Shown here one piece after another: positions 47,863 to 58,429 of a DNA stretch of 64,000 nt; positions within the stretch are counted from its first letter, which is position 1; each line of letters opens with the position of its first letter. The notes under the pieces were generated by a model that was not told the DNA's origin, did no database searches, and was given only the letters and a program-made list of their open reading frames with translations. The DNA comes from Sorghum bicolor (taxonomy: Eukaryota > Streptophyta > Magnoliopsida > Poales > Poaceae): assembly GCF_000003195.3 (NCBI RefSeq), contig NC_012871.2, forward strand, positions 59,449,802 to 59,513,801, given 5' to 3'. A program made the position numbers and the translations under genes.

Positions 47863-48237
47863 TTTGCCACGCAAATTTAATCGTTGTGAGAGAGTGTACA
47901 TTATTACCACGCTTGTCTTGGCGTGGCAATAGTATCATTTGCCATGCAAATTTATTCGTTGCAAGATACTGTTCTTTATTGCCACGACCACGTTGTCATT
48001 GCAACAGTATTATTTGCCACACAATTTTAATCGTTGCGATATTCAATTCATTATTGCCACGACATCGAGGCCATTGCAATAGTAGAATTTGCCAAGTAAA
48101 TTTATTTGTTGTGGAAGATTAATTGTTATTGCAACAATAGTCATGTTGTGGCAATAGTATTATCTGCAACGTAAATAATTATGTTGCCATACACATATTG
48201 GCACACATCATGGCTCGTAGGTATAGCTTTTATTGTA
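47863..48237. repeat. 75-bp subterminal tandem repeats of the CACTA element
   Basis: Five imperfect units start at 47863, 47938, 48013, 48088 and 48163, exactly 75 bp apart. Each begins with a form of 'tttgccacgcaaatttaatcg' and ends with 'attgcaa(t/c)agta'. Further single 'ttgccacg' and 'cgttgcaa' motifs occur from 47520 to 47860. Such repeats are the expected binding sites for the element's own TNPA-type protein. Confidence 0.85.
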
Positions 48238-48240
48238 ACG

Positions 48241-49149
48241 CTGTTAGCATTTGATTTTGGTTTAGTAAATTATCATCGCAAATCAATAAACCATATCAAA
48301 AGCAATTGCACTCGTGTACATTAATTAATTAATCATTCAACGTGTTGCCAAACCCATGAAATAGTGGCTAAAACCATAAATTAGTGTACAATTAACTTAT
48401 TATTTGATAACTTTTTACAAACTTCCTAATCAATGCAGAACATGAGAAATTTGTGGCAGCCCAACATATCATCTCCTTGGCTACGTCCTCGCTTGATTAT
48501 GAGCCTCCCACTGAAACCTTGTCCACCTACTGTCAAAAGAATATGATTGGGATTTTAGGACAATATTAAGATTACCAATTTTTACACAAATGTAAAGAGA
48601 TGATATAAAATGATTCTAATCCTTAGTATATAAAGGCAATTTTTAAAGGACGCAATTATTACAGTAGCAGCTGCCTTCTCTGAATTTTTAAGGCAGCAGC
48701 AGTTTAGTTGATTAGAAAAATCATAACTTGAGTTGTAGACAACCAAAAATTATATTCTTTAACAATACAGAAAGCCCATGAAATTCTCTATATCTTTATA
48801 ATTATTTGTTAAATAAGATTCTGCAGTTATCTTGGTCAAAAAACACAAACACCCACTGCTGTCCAGACCCAAAACCTGACCGGCTACTTTCAAAATTCAT
48901 AACTCTGAATTCTCTGGGTCTAAAATCATGACCATTCATGATGACAAACATCTCTAAACCCTCTACAAATTTTGTATTATCAGGTATCACAGAAAAGGTA
49001 GATTACTACTTGGAACAGTTCACCCAATCAAACCTGCACAAGCTGTAGTTTTCAGCACACATGTTCAATGTATTTTCTACATTTCCTAGTTCAACAGGAA
49101 AGCCACATTTCATTATATCATGCAAGAATTTAGATTCCAATTATCTGGT
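48241..49149. other. CACTA internal non-coding sequence
   Basis: Between the subterminal repeats and the transposase-related gene I see no open frame with a recognised domain. Confidence 0.4.
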
Positions 49150-52100
49150 CGTTACCTTCCTCCTTTTGAGATTATTTCTTGTTCTATTCATCAGCTGCTG
49201 TGAAGTGATATATGTCTTCGATGCAGTCACATTTGTAATGTTTTCATTAAAAAGAGCTTTGCTGGGAGGTGCAGTACTTCTAGTGGAGCGAGTAGGTGCT
49301 GGTGCACCGTTTTGTACAGTGACATCACTTCCAGGCTGAGTCTACAAACATCAAATTATTTGATCTATTTTAGCTACAGCTCAAGGTACATAGCTCAAGA
49401 TACATGGAACAAAGTGAAATAATGTGATTACCTCCTGTAACCCATCTTCATTTTCATTTTCATATCCAGCGGTCTCTTCCTCCTCTTGTATGGTTGGTGC
49501 AACTTGTATACTAGCATTGTTTTGTGGGGTACTCTACACATAAATATTAGGGGTGAATGATTAGGCATCAGAATCATATATAAGATTATCAAGAGTACAA
49601 ATGATAAAAGAATATTCTAATACCATAATCATAGCTCCTTCTTTGTGCTGTGCTAGCATATTAAGAAATTCTTGCTTCATTTCTTCTCTTAAGTTTGTCT
49701 TAGCTTTTTCCAGCTCCTCATGCATCCTTCTCCTATTTTCTTCTTTCTCCCTTTCCCTTTCTACAGCTTCTTGTGCAATATGTTCTTTGAGCTTGTCAAC
49801 CTCTGCTTCTAAAACAATGCTCTTCTCCCTAGCTGCAGCTTGAGCACGTGCATGTACTTCAAGGTTCTCTTTCATAAGTTCTCTGCGAGTTCGATATGTA
49901 GCCAAATATCCATGGCCATGTAATTTGGATGATTTGATTTGTGTTGTTTCTTTGTAACATGACTGAAAAATCATGTTCTCCTCAACAGTTGTAAGTGCTG
50001 GTCTATCAGGTTCTAATCCGATCTCTCCAATTTTCATTGTTGCATTTTCCTAAGTTAAATAACAGAACTTGTAAAGAGTTGCTTGACACCAACAGCTATA
50101 AAGAGGTTGATGTAACATTTACTTACATATACTGAAGCCGATATAGGATTTGACCATGTGCCATGTTTTGTGTGAGTGGTCCTCCAAAGAAGAAGATCAC
50201 TTGGCTCTTCACCGGTTTCTTGGTCTCTCTAGGATGCCAAAAAGTTCAGCACAAAAGTATTGCATCATACAAGGAGGACTAGATTAGTGTATATAATGAT
50301 TACCAGCTCAAAGCTACATTGTGAGAAGTTCTTTGAACCCATCACATGCTTGGTTCTTTGTTGCTGACGGTTGGAGGAGTTCTGGCTGCTAAGTTTCTGC
50401 AGAATGAGAATAAATAGTATGTAACAATGTAACTTTGGTCCATCAATTTTGTTTGACAAAGTAGATTTTAGTAGAACTAACCTTGAATTTATCAGATCCA
50501 AAATACAACTGCAAGTAGTGCCACTCAAAAAGGTGTATTTCTTCAGGTTTATTTCGTATCCTCTCACCATAACTATTGTAAGCCCTGTATGTAGCACTCA
50601 GATCAGATCTCCATCCTCTATAGCGCTCCTTGGCAATTTTCCATATTTTATCTTTTCTTTTGTCCACATCATCAATGTTGATGAAGTTCCACCTAAGCTG
50701 TTCACAATTAAAAAACAATGAAATATTTTATCAGAACTAGTATAATGCCCATGCTAACGTTATGGTGGCGTGTAGAAAAATAAATCATTAAAAACTAACA
50801 ACTTTCATTCCAGTGCAACAATACTAATCATCTAGTGCAACAGTACTAATCCTAGTTGGAGAGCCTGAAATAAACTTATTTAATGAAACATACTACATGA
50901 CAAAGAAAAATCATCCACTTCGCTTCACACATCCAATTTGTCAAATAAGTGATCAACACTCTCCTAAAGTCATATAAACAACTCTCCTTTGAGAGGTTAA
51001 CTGAACATTCCTTTTTATATACAAAGGGAAGGGTTTACAGAATATGCTTTCAGCTGACATCTAAACTAAAAGGCATAATGGTTGGGCACGAAGCAACATG
51101 AGGAAATAAACAATCAAGAAAAGAAATCTAAGAGCATCTGAGGAATAAATTCATTAGGTTAGTACGATGACATTAGCATAAATGAATATGTCAACATCAC
51201 AATTTCTACATTTCCACACTCACTTTTTTGGATAGAATAGAGGCACACACATTTACACAATTCAGTCATGATATACTATCTTCTGCAATCATATTGACCC
51301 TAAACATTTTGTATAACAATGGCTAACTAAGTTGATTTAGTCATAATGACCTTGCTGATTCAATAGACGAACCCCACTAAAGCTATTATCAATTTTCACT
51401 CAGACAGTAAAAGAGTAACGGCAATGTTCCTTAATAAAAAATAGTACACATCATACCAGTATCTCTTTTGTAATTTCTAGTTTGACTTCTTCCTTTATAT
51501 CCTTCCAACTATTTACTCCGATTAGTGGGGCCCATTTCCTTGTAAATATAACAACCTCATCGACAAATGCACGGGTATTTGGTCCAATGGGTCCTCCATG
51601 GCTTTCTGAAAATTCGATTGGGAGTGTATGAATGCGTTCTTTAACTCTCTTGTTTCCTACTGTTAATCCTTTAACAGTGCCATGACCTCTTTTCTTGCGT
51701 TCATTGGAGCCATGTCCTTGCAAAATAGACAATAACAACGTTGAGCTAAAGTAGTTCTCAATTAAGATATGTGAAGCCAATATTAAAAGTACATGCATTA
51801 ACACAAACCATTGCCCTCGTCTCTTGTCTTCCTTGCATGGCTTGGCCTATTTGAGGGTGGTGTTGCGTTGCTTCTGTTGCTTTCGTCATCTTCGTCTATG
51901 ATTGCATCAGTGTCACGTTGCTCAACAAATGTCACTGCACACAAGGTTAAAGTTTTAGTTTTTTAAAAAATAGTACTAAACAACATTGGTTCAAGAAGGA
52001 AAATAAATTACTAATTTCTGGAATGTCCCCGTTTATCCTTAAAAATTCCTTATACGTGTTGACTGTTTGTTCCCTAGTGTCATCCTTCAAATCTGTTAGT

Positions 52101-52395
52101 CACCAAAAAAATGTAAGATGAGGTGTAGTCTGCATAAAGGTGCTAAGATTCTGCTCAATATGAAAACATATGCAAAAACATAGATGATATACTTTCAGAT
52201 TGTTCCGGTTGTAGCTTCTTTCACCAGTCCTTGTATGCATCAAAAGGATCATCCATAAACGGATGCTCATCTTCTCCCAGCTGCTGCCTTGGTCGCTTGA
52301 GAGGTGTTATGCTGACTTGTTGTGCTATCTCTTGTTCCTTTGAGAGTACTAATCTAATTTCCTTCTCACTCTCATCGTCTTGTTCCTTCGCCACT
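49150..52395 (-). pseudogene. TNPA-like plant transposase (Ptta/En/Spm, Transposase_24 type), truncated
   Basis: Minus-strand blocks run as follows. An acidic/basic N-terminal part (about 52395-52200) ends at 'DAYKDW' and a TGA. Next is 51725-51455 with 'GPIGPNTRAFVDEVV' and 'RKWAPLIGVNSWKDI'. Next is 50700-50480 with 'KERYRGWRSDLSATY'. A short basic exon follows near 50390-50300. Then 50037-49600 carries 'YLATYRTRRELMKEN', with a strong coiled coil ('EREREKEENRRRMHEELEK'). A C-terminal Thr/Asn-rich tail lies near 49520-49200. This is the layout of the second protein of CACTA elements, which binds subterminal repeats. The 5' end is cut off by the Tat element at 52432, and the in-frame TGA near 52210 may mark decay or a missed splice site. 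Confidence 0.7.
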
Positions 52396-52431
52396 TATGG
52401 TTCATGGGCAGAAATCAGCGATGTCCTAGGT

Positions 52432-52891
52432 TGTGGGGGTATAAACCCCTATACCCTTACGGCTAGACTTCGGCCAGGAGGCTTGGCCCATTACGAGATG
52501 AGTTCAAGGCTTGATCCGACAACCTGGAGTTTCGCGCAAGGAAACAAGATGTGGAGATCAAGCAGGATTCTAGTCGGTTAGAATAGGAATTGATATCAAA
52601 TTATCCATGGCAATTGTAACCGACTAGGATTAGTTTCCAGATCTGTAACCCTGCCCTCCAGACTATATAAGGAGAGGCAAGGGACCCCCCTAGGACATCA
52701 TATTCTCTCAACACAAATCAATACAACCAGACGCAGGACGTAGGTATTACGCCAACTCGGCGGCCGAACCTGGATAAAAAGCTTGTCCGAGTCTTGCGTC
52801 ACCATCGAGTTCGTAGTTTGCGCACCGTCTACCGATAAACTACTACCGTGGGTATACCCCAAGGTAGACTGCCGACCAGCTTTCGTCGACA
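52432..52891 (+). repeat. 5' LTR of the Tat element (460 bp)
   Basis: It runs from 'tgtgggggtataaacccc' to 'tcgtcgaca', TGT...ACA at the ends. The first 25 bases can form alternative hairpins (gggtata with tataccc, or gggg with cccc). Confidence 0.9.
52664..52670 (+). promoter_or_regulatory. TATA box of the 5' LTR
   Basis: 'tatataa' in 'gactatataaggagaggc', about half-way through the LTR, is the likely start region for genomic RNA. Confidence 0.7.
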
Positions 52892-52892
52892 G

Positions 52893-52911
52893 TGGCGCGC
52901 CAGGTAGGGGG
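52893..52911 (+). other. Primer binding site, complementary to tRNA-Arg(CCU)
   Basis: 'tggcgcgccaggtaggggg' lies one base after the LTR end. Its first 18 bases are complementary to the 3' end of plant tRNA-Arg(CCU), including the CCA tail, as I recall that tRNA. It primes minus-strand DNA synthesis. Confidence 0.75.
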
Positions 52912-52939
52912 TGTGCGTGCAACTTTTCCGGCGAACAAG

Positions 52940-55900
52940 ATGGTCACGATCCCAGCTTCCGCGACCGTGCCTGAAGGCCTCGCGTTCACCGTTGGCCAGA
53001 TCACGTGGACGACGTGCAGCGGCGGCCTCACGACCACGGTTTCGAAAGAGACCCAGATCCAATCTGAGATCACGCCGTCTCCGACCACACGCGAGGCGGC
53101 ACCGAGCGCCCGACCACCGTTCCCGCTCTACAAGGGAAAGAAGATCGACAGCTCGGACCTTCTCCAAGCGCTTGATCGCGCTGACTCCAAGCTACTCGAA
53201 GTTTCCCAACTAGTAGACAGAGTTCTGCGTCGGCCCGACCAAGCTGCTCCAGCGGATTTTTTCAAATCCCGCCGGCCAACTCGTGTCGCCACACACGAAC
53301 GGCTGGGAACGTCTCTGACGATAACCTCAACACCCTCGGGACGATCCGTCGAGCTCAAGAAGGAAGATTATCCTTGCGGCCTGAACAACTCGGCCTCTGT
53401 TTACTCACAGCGCACCCAATCCGTTTTCAGCAAGGCGGGTTGGTCGCCGACAAGGAACGATCGTCACTACGTCAACATGGTGGCAGTCCGAGAACTACGG
53501 GACGGCCAGGTTTCCAGCACCAACTCAAGCACCGGTTCCGTCCCCACCGAGGTTATAAACACCGAGGACGAGGACTACGACCTGGATTTTCCTTCACACC
53601 CTCCGGGTTTCAACCGATTCCCGATATTTCCCCCCCGGCGAGGAGATATTGTGTTCAATGTCAGCGCCGACGAACCGGTCGTTGACGGAGAAACAGATGA
53701 CCAGAGGCAACTCCGCGAACAGCGCAACGCCGATCGCGCCCGACGACGCGCAGACGAGCAACAACAAATGCTACCCAATGATCTCAACGATGCCTTTGAC
53801 ATGGTCGGCGACCAGCCAGTCTACAAAACGCCAAGCGCCAACGTGGCTGTCGCCATGGCTAATCTAGATCGGCTTCCTGATACCCCCGAGTGCCAGGGAG
53901 TCCGGACCAGCATCCGAGCACACCTAATCGCTGCAATGGGACAGACAGCCACTCTGCTCAAGAGAGTCCAGGACGTCTCTTATACGGAAGCCGCCTCCGA
54001 CCAGACTAATCGTAGCCGGGCCTCACCGTCTCCCAGCAGGCGTCACCGCAGCCGCTCTCCCGACAACCGTCGAAAGGACTCACGGCGCGACGATGGTGGT
54101 CGGGACGCCGACGGTCGCCGCAAGCAGAACCGCGTACGCGGTCAAGAAGTAAACCAGCACAGGGATCTCCACCACAGCATCCCTCCCAAAGATGCCCGGG
54201 ACCGCATCAACAGGCGCGCCACAGAGAGAGCCGTCCACGAAAACCTGCGCCGCATCGAGTACGATGCAACGCACGGTCCCCCGGGCCTAAGACAGTTCTC
54301 CTCACACCTCCGCCAGGTCGTGTGGGCCCGCAATTTCAAGCTCAAAAAACTTAAAAAATACGACGGCAAGGAAAATCCAAAAAACTGGATCACCCTCTAT
54401 GAAATCGCCGTCCGATCAGCGGCAGGGGATGAGCACGTCATGGCTAACTACTTCCCCGTAGTCCTCGACCAGGCTGGTCAACAGTGGCTTCTTGGCTTGC
54501 CCGAGGACTCCTTCGACTCTTGGGAAGAGCTACGCCAGGCTTTCATCGACAACTTCATCGCCACATGCGAGCAGCCTGGAAACAAGTATGACCTTGAAAG
54601 GATAAGGGACAGGAAGAACGAACCTCTGCGCGATTACATCCGACGATTCTCGGATATGCGCCTCAAAATCCCGAAGATTTCCCACGACGAGGCCATCTCA
54701 GCCTTCATCAAGGGCCTGCGTTTCCACGAAGCGCTGAGGAACAAGCTGTTGCGTAAACGTCCAACAACGGTAGCAGAGCTCCTCGCCACGGCCAAAAATT
54801 ACGCCGATGCCGACGACGCAGAAAAACTAATCCGAGACGATGCAAGAGGTCCCGACCAGCCTCCCCGGCGAGATGATGGTCGTGGTCGCTACGACAGCAG
54901 AAACCACCGCCGCTCCGACAACCGCGATCACCGAGAGGGTTGGGATCGGCGGCGCGACAACCGCGACGATTTCAGAGGAAAGCGCCCTCGCGACTACGAC
55001 CACGAAGTAAACACGGTCAAGCGTCCCAACGGACGACGGGACTACCAAGAAGACTACAACAAAACGTTGAAGGGACCATGCCAACTGCACCCAAAGTCTA
55101 ATCATACCATGGAAGAGTGCCGCGTCCTCAAAAGCATCTATACACGGCGGGCCACCCAAGACGACTCCGCCAAGAAAAACAACAAGCGAGACGGGCACGA
55201 CCACGAAGATGAGGACGAGGACCAAGATAGGGACCCCCGACACCAGTACGTCAGCCCCACCGACGTGGTCCACTCCATTTTCGGGGGCAAGGTCTCCATT
55301 GAATCTAAGCGAGAAAGAAAGCTGTTAAAGAGAGCCTGCCTCAACATTGACAGCACGGACGGGCTGATCGCAGACCCAAAATTCCCCCCGTGGTCCCACA
55401 GGGAGATCTCGTTCAGCAGGAAGGACCAGTGGGCCGCTATCCCAGAGCCAGGCCGTTTCCCCCTGATTCAGGACCCTTGCATCAACAGCATCAGATTCGA
55501 GCGCGTGCTCGTGGACGGGGGAAGCTCCACTGACATCCTCTTTCGCAACAGCCTGCCCGCCCTCAAGATATCTCCTGCACAACTAAAACCTTACGACGCC
55601 CAATTCTGGGGGGTTTTGCCGGGTCAAAGTTCAGTGCCTCTCGGACAGATAACATTGCCTGTCCAATTCGGCACACCCGACCACTTCCGGACGGAGTTCA
55701 TCAACTTCGTGGTCGCCGATTTCGACGGGACCTATCACGCCATATTGGGCCGACCATCGCTGACAAAGTTCATGGCAGTCCCGCACTACTCATACCTGGT
55801 CCTTAAGATGCCTACGGAGAAGGGTGTCCTAACCGTCAGAGGCAATGTTTACAGTGCGTATACCTGCGAAGAGGAGAGCTTCAAGATCACCGAAGCAATC

Positions 55901-56086
55901 GACCTCTCAATCCGCATGGCAGAAACAGCAACTCAAGCCGCGCAGCTGCTTCCCGATCAGCTCCGGTTACCTGAGCAGGAGACAGCCAGAAAGAACTCAA
56001 AATCCAAGGAGCACAAAGAAGTACAACTGGTCGATGGCAGCCCCGAGAAGACGGCCCTCATCGGGGCCAACCTGGATCCAAAATAG
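52940..56086 (+). CDS. Retrotransposon gag-protease polyprotein
   Basis: The protein is 1048 residues from the ATG at 52940, the first in frame after the primer site. The N-terminal half is Arg/Ser/Asp-rich and probably disordered. The retrotransposon gag (capsid) domain spans about residues 475-620 ('WEELRQAFIDNFIATC', 'LRDYIRRFSDMRLK'). A zinc-knuckle-like 'CQLHPKSNHTMEEC' starts at Cys714. The aspartic protease active site 'VDGGSSTDIL' has its Asp at 859, and 'AILGRPSLTKF' follows. Gag forms the particle and the protease processes the polyprotein. The frame ends at a TAG (56084-56086) directly upstream of and in phase with the RT frame, so this stop separates gag-protease from RT. Confidence 0.9.
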   Translation: MVTIPASATVPEGLAFTVGQITWTTCSGGLTTTVSKETQIQSEITPSPTTREAAPSARPPFPLYKGKKIDSSDLLQALDRADSKLLEVSQLVDRVLRRPDQAAPADFFKSRRPTRVATHERLGTSLTITSTPSGRSVELKKEDYPCGLNNSASVYSQRTQSVFSKAGWSPTRNDRHYVNMVAVRELRDGQVSSTNSSTGSVPTEVINTEDEDYDLDFPSHPPGFNRFPIFPPRRGDIVFNVSADEPVVDGETDDQRQLREQRNADRARRRADEQQQMLPNDLNDAFDMVGDQPVYKTPSANVAVAMANLDRLPDTPECQGVRTSIRAHLIAAMGQTATLLKRVQDVSYTEAASDQTNRSRASPSPSRRHRSRSPDNRRKDSRRDDGGRDADGRRKQNRVRGQEVNQHRDLHHSIPPKDARDRINRRATERAVHENLRRIEYDATHGPPGLRQFSSHLRQVVWARNFKLKKLKKYDGKENPKNWITLYEIAVRSAAGDEHVMANYFPVVLDQAGQQWLLGLPEDSFDSWEELRQAFIDNFIATCEQPGNKYDLERIRDRKNEPLRDYIRRFSDMRLKIPKISHDEAISAFIKGLRFHEALRNKLLRKRPTTVAELLATAKNYADADDAEKLIRDDARGPDQPPRRDDGRGRYDSRNHRRSDNRDHREGWDRRRDNRDDFRGKRPRDYDHEVNTVKRPNGRRDYQEDYNKTLKGPCQLHPKSNHTMEECRVLKSIYTRRATQDDSAKKNNKRDGHDHEDEDEDQDRDPRHQYVSPTDVVHSIFGGKVSIESKRERKLLKRACLNIDSTDGLIADPKFPPWSHREISFSRKDQWAAIPEPGRFPLIQDPCINSIRFERVLVDGGSSTDILFRNSLPALKISPAQLKPYDAQFWGVLPGQSSVPLGQITLPVQFGTPDHFRTEFINFVVADFDGTYHAILGRPSLTKFMAVPHYSYLVLKMPTEKGVLTVRGNVYSAYTCEEESFKITEAIDLSIRMAETATQAAQLLPDQLRLPEQETARKNSKSKEHKEVQLVDGSPEKTALIGANLDPK

Positions 56087-58429
56087 GAAGACGCGCTCGT
56101 CAGGTTTCTAAGGGACAACGTAAGCGTTTTCGCATGGAAACCCGCAGACATGCCCGGCGTCCCACGAAACCTGATCGAGCACTCCTTAAATGTCTCGAAG
56201 ACCGCAAGACCAATCAAGCAAAAGCTGCGACGGTTCGCTCGTGACAAAAAGGAGGCTATTAGGACAGAAATCACACGGCTTCTAGCAGCCGGATTCATAA
56301 AAGAAGTGTATCACCCCGATTGGCTCGCCAATCCGGTTCTTGTACGCAAAAAGAATAATGAATGGAGAATGTGCGTTGATTACACTGATCTCAATAAACA
56401 CTGTCCTAAAGATCCTTTTGGTCTCCCTCGCATCGACGAGGTGGTCGACTCAACGGCCGGATGCGAACTCCTCTCCTTTCTAGACTGCTACTCTGGTTAT
56501 CACCAGATTTCGCTAAAGGAAGAAGATCAGATCAAAACGTCTTTTATTACACCTTTCGGCGCATACTGCTACACGACCATGTCTTTCGGACTCAAAAACG
56601 CCGGAGCCACTTATCAAAGGGCCATCCAGCAATGCCTCCACGACGAGATTCGTGATGACCTTGTCGAGGCCTATGTGGACGACGTGGTCGTAAAGACAAG
56701 GGACGCGAGCACCCTAATCGACAACTTAGACCGAACTTTCAAGGCACTCAATAGGTACAACTGGAAGCTCAACCCCAAGAAATGCATTTTCGGCGTTCCT
56801 TCCGGTCTACTGCTCGGCAACGTTGTCAGTCGCGACGGCATACGACCAAACCCTTCAAAAGTAAAGGCCGTACTCGACATGCGACCACCGAAGAACGTAA
56901 AGGATATCCAAAAGCTAACCGGATGTATGGCCGCCCTCAGTCGCTTCATCTCAAGGCTAGGAGAAAAAGGCCTCCCTTTCTTCAAACTACTAAAAGCGTC
57001 GGAAAAATTTTCTTGGACAGAAGAAGCCGACACCGCATTCAACCAGCTTAAGACCTTCCTCACTTCACCACCTGTCCTTACAGCGCCTCAGCCCAATGAA
57101 GACCTACTCCTTTACATTGCTGCAACCGACAGGGTTGTTTCCACGGCAATAGTGGTCGAGCGAGGTGAGCCAGGTCACGCCTACAAGGTCCAGAGACCAG
57201 TTTACTTCATAAGTGAAGTCTTAAACGAGTCCAAGGCCAGGTATCCACAAATACAGAAACTCATATACGCCATTCTAATAACGTTAAGAAAGCTGAAGCA
57301 CTACTTCGACGGCCATCGAGTCCTGGTGACAACCAGTTTCCCTCTCGGGGACATCCTGCACAATAAAGACGCCAATGGCAGAATCGTGAAATGGGCAATG
57401 GAATTATGTCCATTTTCCCTGGAGTTCCAGAGTCGCACCACTGTCAAGTCTCAGGCCCTGGTCGATTTCATTGCTGAATGGACGGACCTCAACGAGCCTT
57501 CCGTTCCCGATGTCTCAGATCACTGGTCAATGTTCTTTGACGGGTCCTTGAACATCAACGGTGCCGGCGCTGGGATATTGTTCGTATCACCCAACAAGGA
57601 CAAACTGCGTTACGTCCTTCGGATCCTTTTTCTGGCGTCAAACAACATCGCCGAATACGAAGCATGCTTGCATGGCATAAGACTAGCCGTTGAGCTGGGA
57701 GTCAAGCGCCTCTATGTTTATGGCGACTCCGCTTTGGTCATCAACCAGCTCAACAAGGAGTGGGACGCAACCCACGAGAAGATGGATCTCTACTGCAAAG
57801 AAATTCGCAAATGGGAAACCAACTTCTACGGCATAGAGTACATCCACGTGGTCCGGGATAAGAACCAAGCAGCAGATGCGTTGTCGAAGTTAGGCTCATC
57901 TCGGGCCCAGATCCCGCGGGGTATTTTTGTCCAGGACATCCACGAGCCGAGCGTAGGCTCCTCCCTGGTCGACAAGCAACCCACCGAAGCAATGCTCATA
58001 GACGACGCCACTCCGACAACCGGTGGGCGTGACTGGCGTACCCCGTTCATCAAATACATATCGGACGGGACAGGCCTTCAGGACAAAACAGAGAACGAGC
58101 GCCTCATTCGACGATCAAAGAACTACATCCTGGTCGACGGCAAACTCATGCGGAAAAACGCAAGCTCCGAAGTACTGCTCAAGTGCATACCCCAAGATGA
58201 TGGTATCAAGCTCTTGGAAGACATACATGCTGGATCCTGCGGCAATCACGCCGCATCCAGAACGCTGGTCGGAAAGGCTTTCCGAGCAGGTTTTTATTGG
58301 CCAACCGCGGTCGGCGACGCAGAAAAACTGGTTCGACATTGCGAAGGATGTCAGTTTTTCGCTAAGAGGACCCACGTACCTGCCCACGAAATTCAAACCA
58401 TCCCGTCGTCTTGGCCCTTTGCTTGCTAG
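56087..58429 (+). CDS. Retrotransposon pol: reverse transcriptase, dual RNase H, integrase zinc finger
   Basis: This is the same frame as gag-protease, continued after the TAG at 56084. The only early ATG is at 56150. RT has 'WRMCVDYTDLNK', 'FLDCYSGYHQI' and the catalytic 'YVDD' at 56672-56683. A first RNase H-like domain (about 57085-57480) has lost most catalytic residues. A second, archaeal-type RNase H (about 57520-57890) keeps 'FFDGS', 'AEYEA', 'YGDSALV' and 'NQAADAL'. The integrase HHCC finger ('IHAGSCGNH', 'CEGCQ') follows. The frame ends at a second TAG, 58427-58429, between the integrase finger and core. As it stands the polyprotein could only be made by readthrough, so this copy may be non-autonomous. 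Confidence 0.88.
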   Translation, partial: EDALVRFLRDNVSVFAWKPADMPGVPRNLIEHSLNVSKTARPIKQKLRRFARDKKEAIRTEITRLLAAGFIKEVYHPDWLANPVLVRKKNNEWRMCVDYTDLNKHCPKDPFGLPRIDEVVDSTAGCELLSFLDCYSGYHQISLKEEDQIKTSFITPFGAYCYTTMSFGLKNAGATYQRAIQQCLHDEIRDDLVEAYVDDVVVKTRDASTLIDNLDRTFKALNRYNWKLNPKKCIFGVPSGLLLGNVVSRDGIRPNPSKVKAVLDMRPPKNVKDIQKLTGCMAALSRFISRLGEKGLPFFKLLKASEKFSWTEEADTAFNQLKTFLTSPPVLTAPQPNEDLLLYIAATDRVVSTAIVVERGEPGHAYKVQRPVYFISEVLNESKARYPQIQKLIYAILITLRKLKHYFDGHRVLVTTSFPLGDILHNKDANGRIVKWAMELCPFSLEFQSRTTVKSQALVDFIAEWTDLNEPSVPDVSDHWSMFFDGSLNINGAGAGILFVSPNKDKLRYVLRILFLASNNIAEYEACLHGIRLAVELGVKRLYVYGDSALVINQLNKEWDATHEKMDLYCKEIRKWETNFYGIEYIHVVRDKNQAADALSKLGSSRAQIPRGIFVQDIHEPSVGSSLVDKQPTEAMLIDDATPTTGGRDWRTPFIKYISDGTGLQDKTENERLIRRSKNYILVDGKLMRKNASSEVLLKCIPQDDGIKLLEDIHAGSCGNHAASRTLVGKAFRAGFYWPTAVGDAEKLVRHCEGCQFFAKRTHVPAHEIQTIPSSWPFAC

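Larger units (their letters stand above)
47484..52431 (-). mobile_element. CACTA element, left part; right part displaced by the Tat element
   Basis: It opens 'cactacaaacttctaatcc' at 47484, followed by a subterminal repeat region (to about 48240) and a minus-strand TNPA-like gene. It is interrupted at 52432 by the LTR retrotransposon, so the remainder should continue past the 3' LTR, beyond 64000. The expected 3-bp duplication is 'tat' (47481-47483). Confidence 0.75.

Noticed and set aside
52829..55582. Several 60-150 residue frames antisense or out of frame to gag-protease
   Set aside because: Shadows of the high-GC gag frame; no conserved motifs or splice structure, unlike the antisense gene at 59550-62711.
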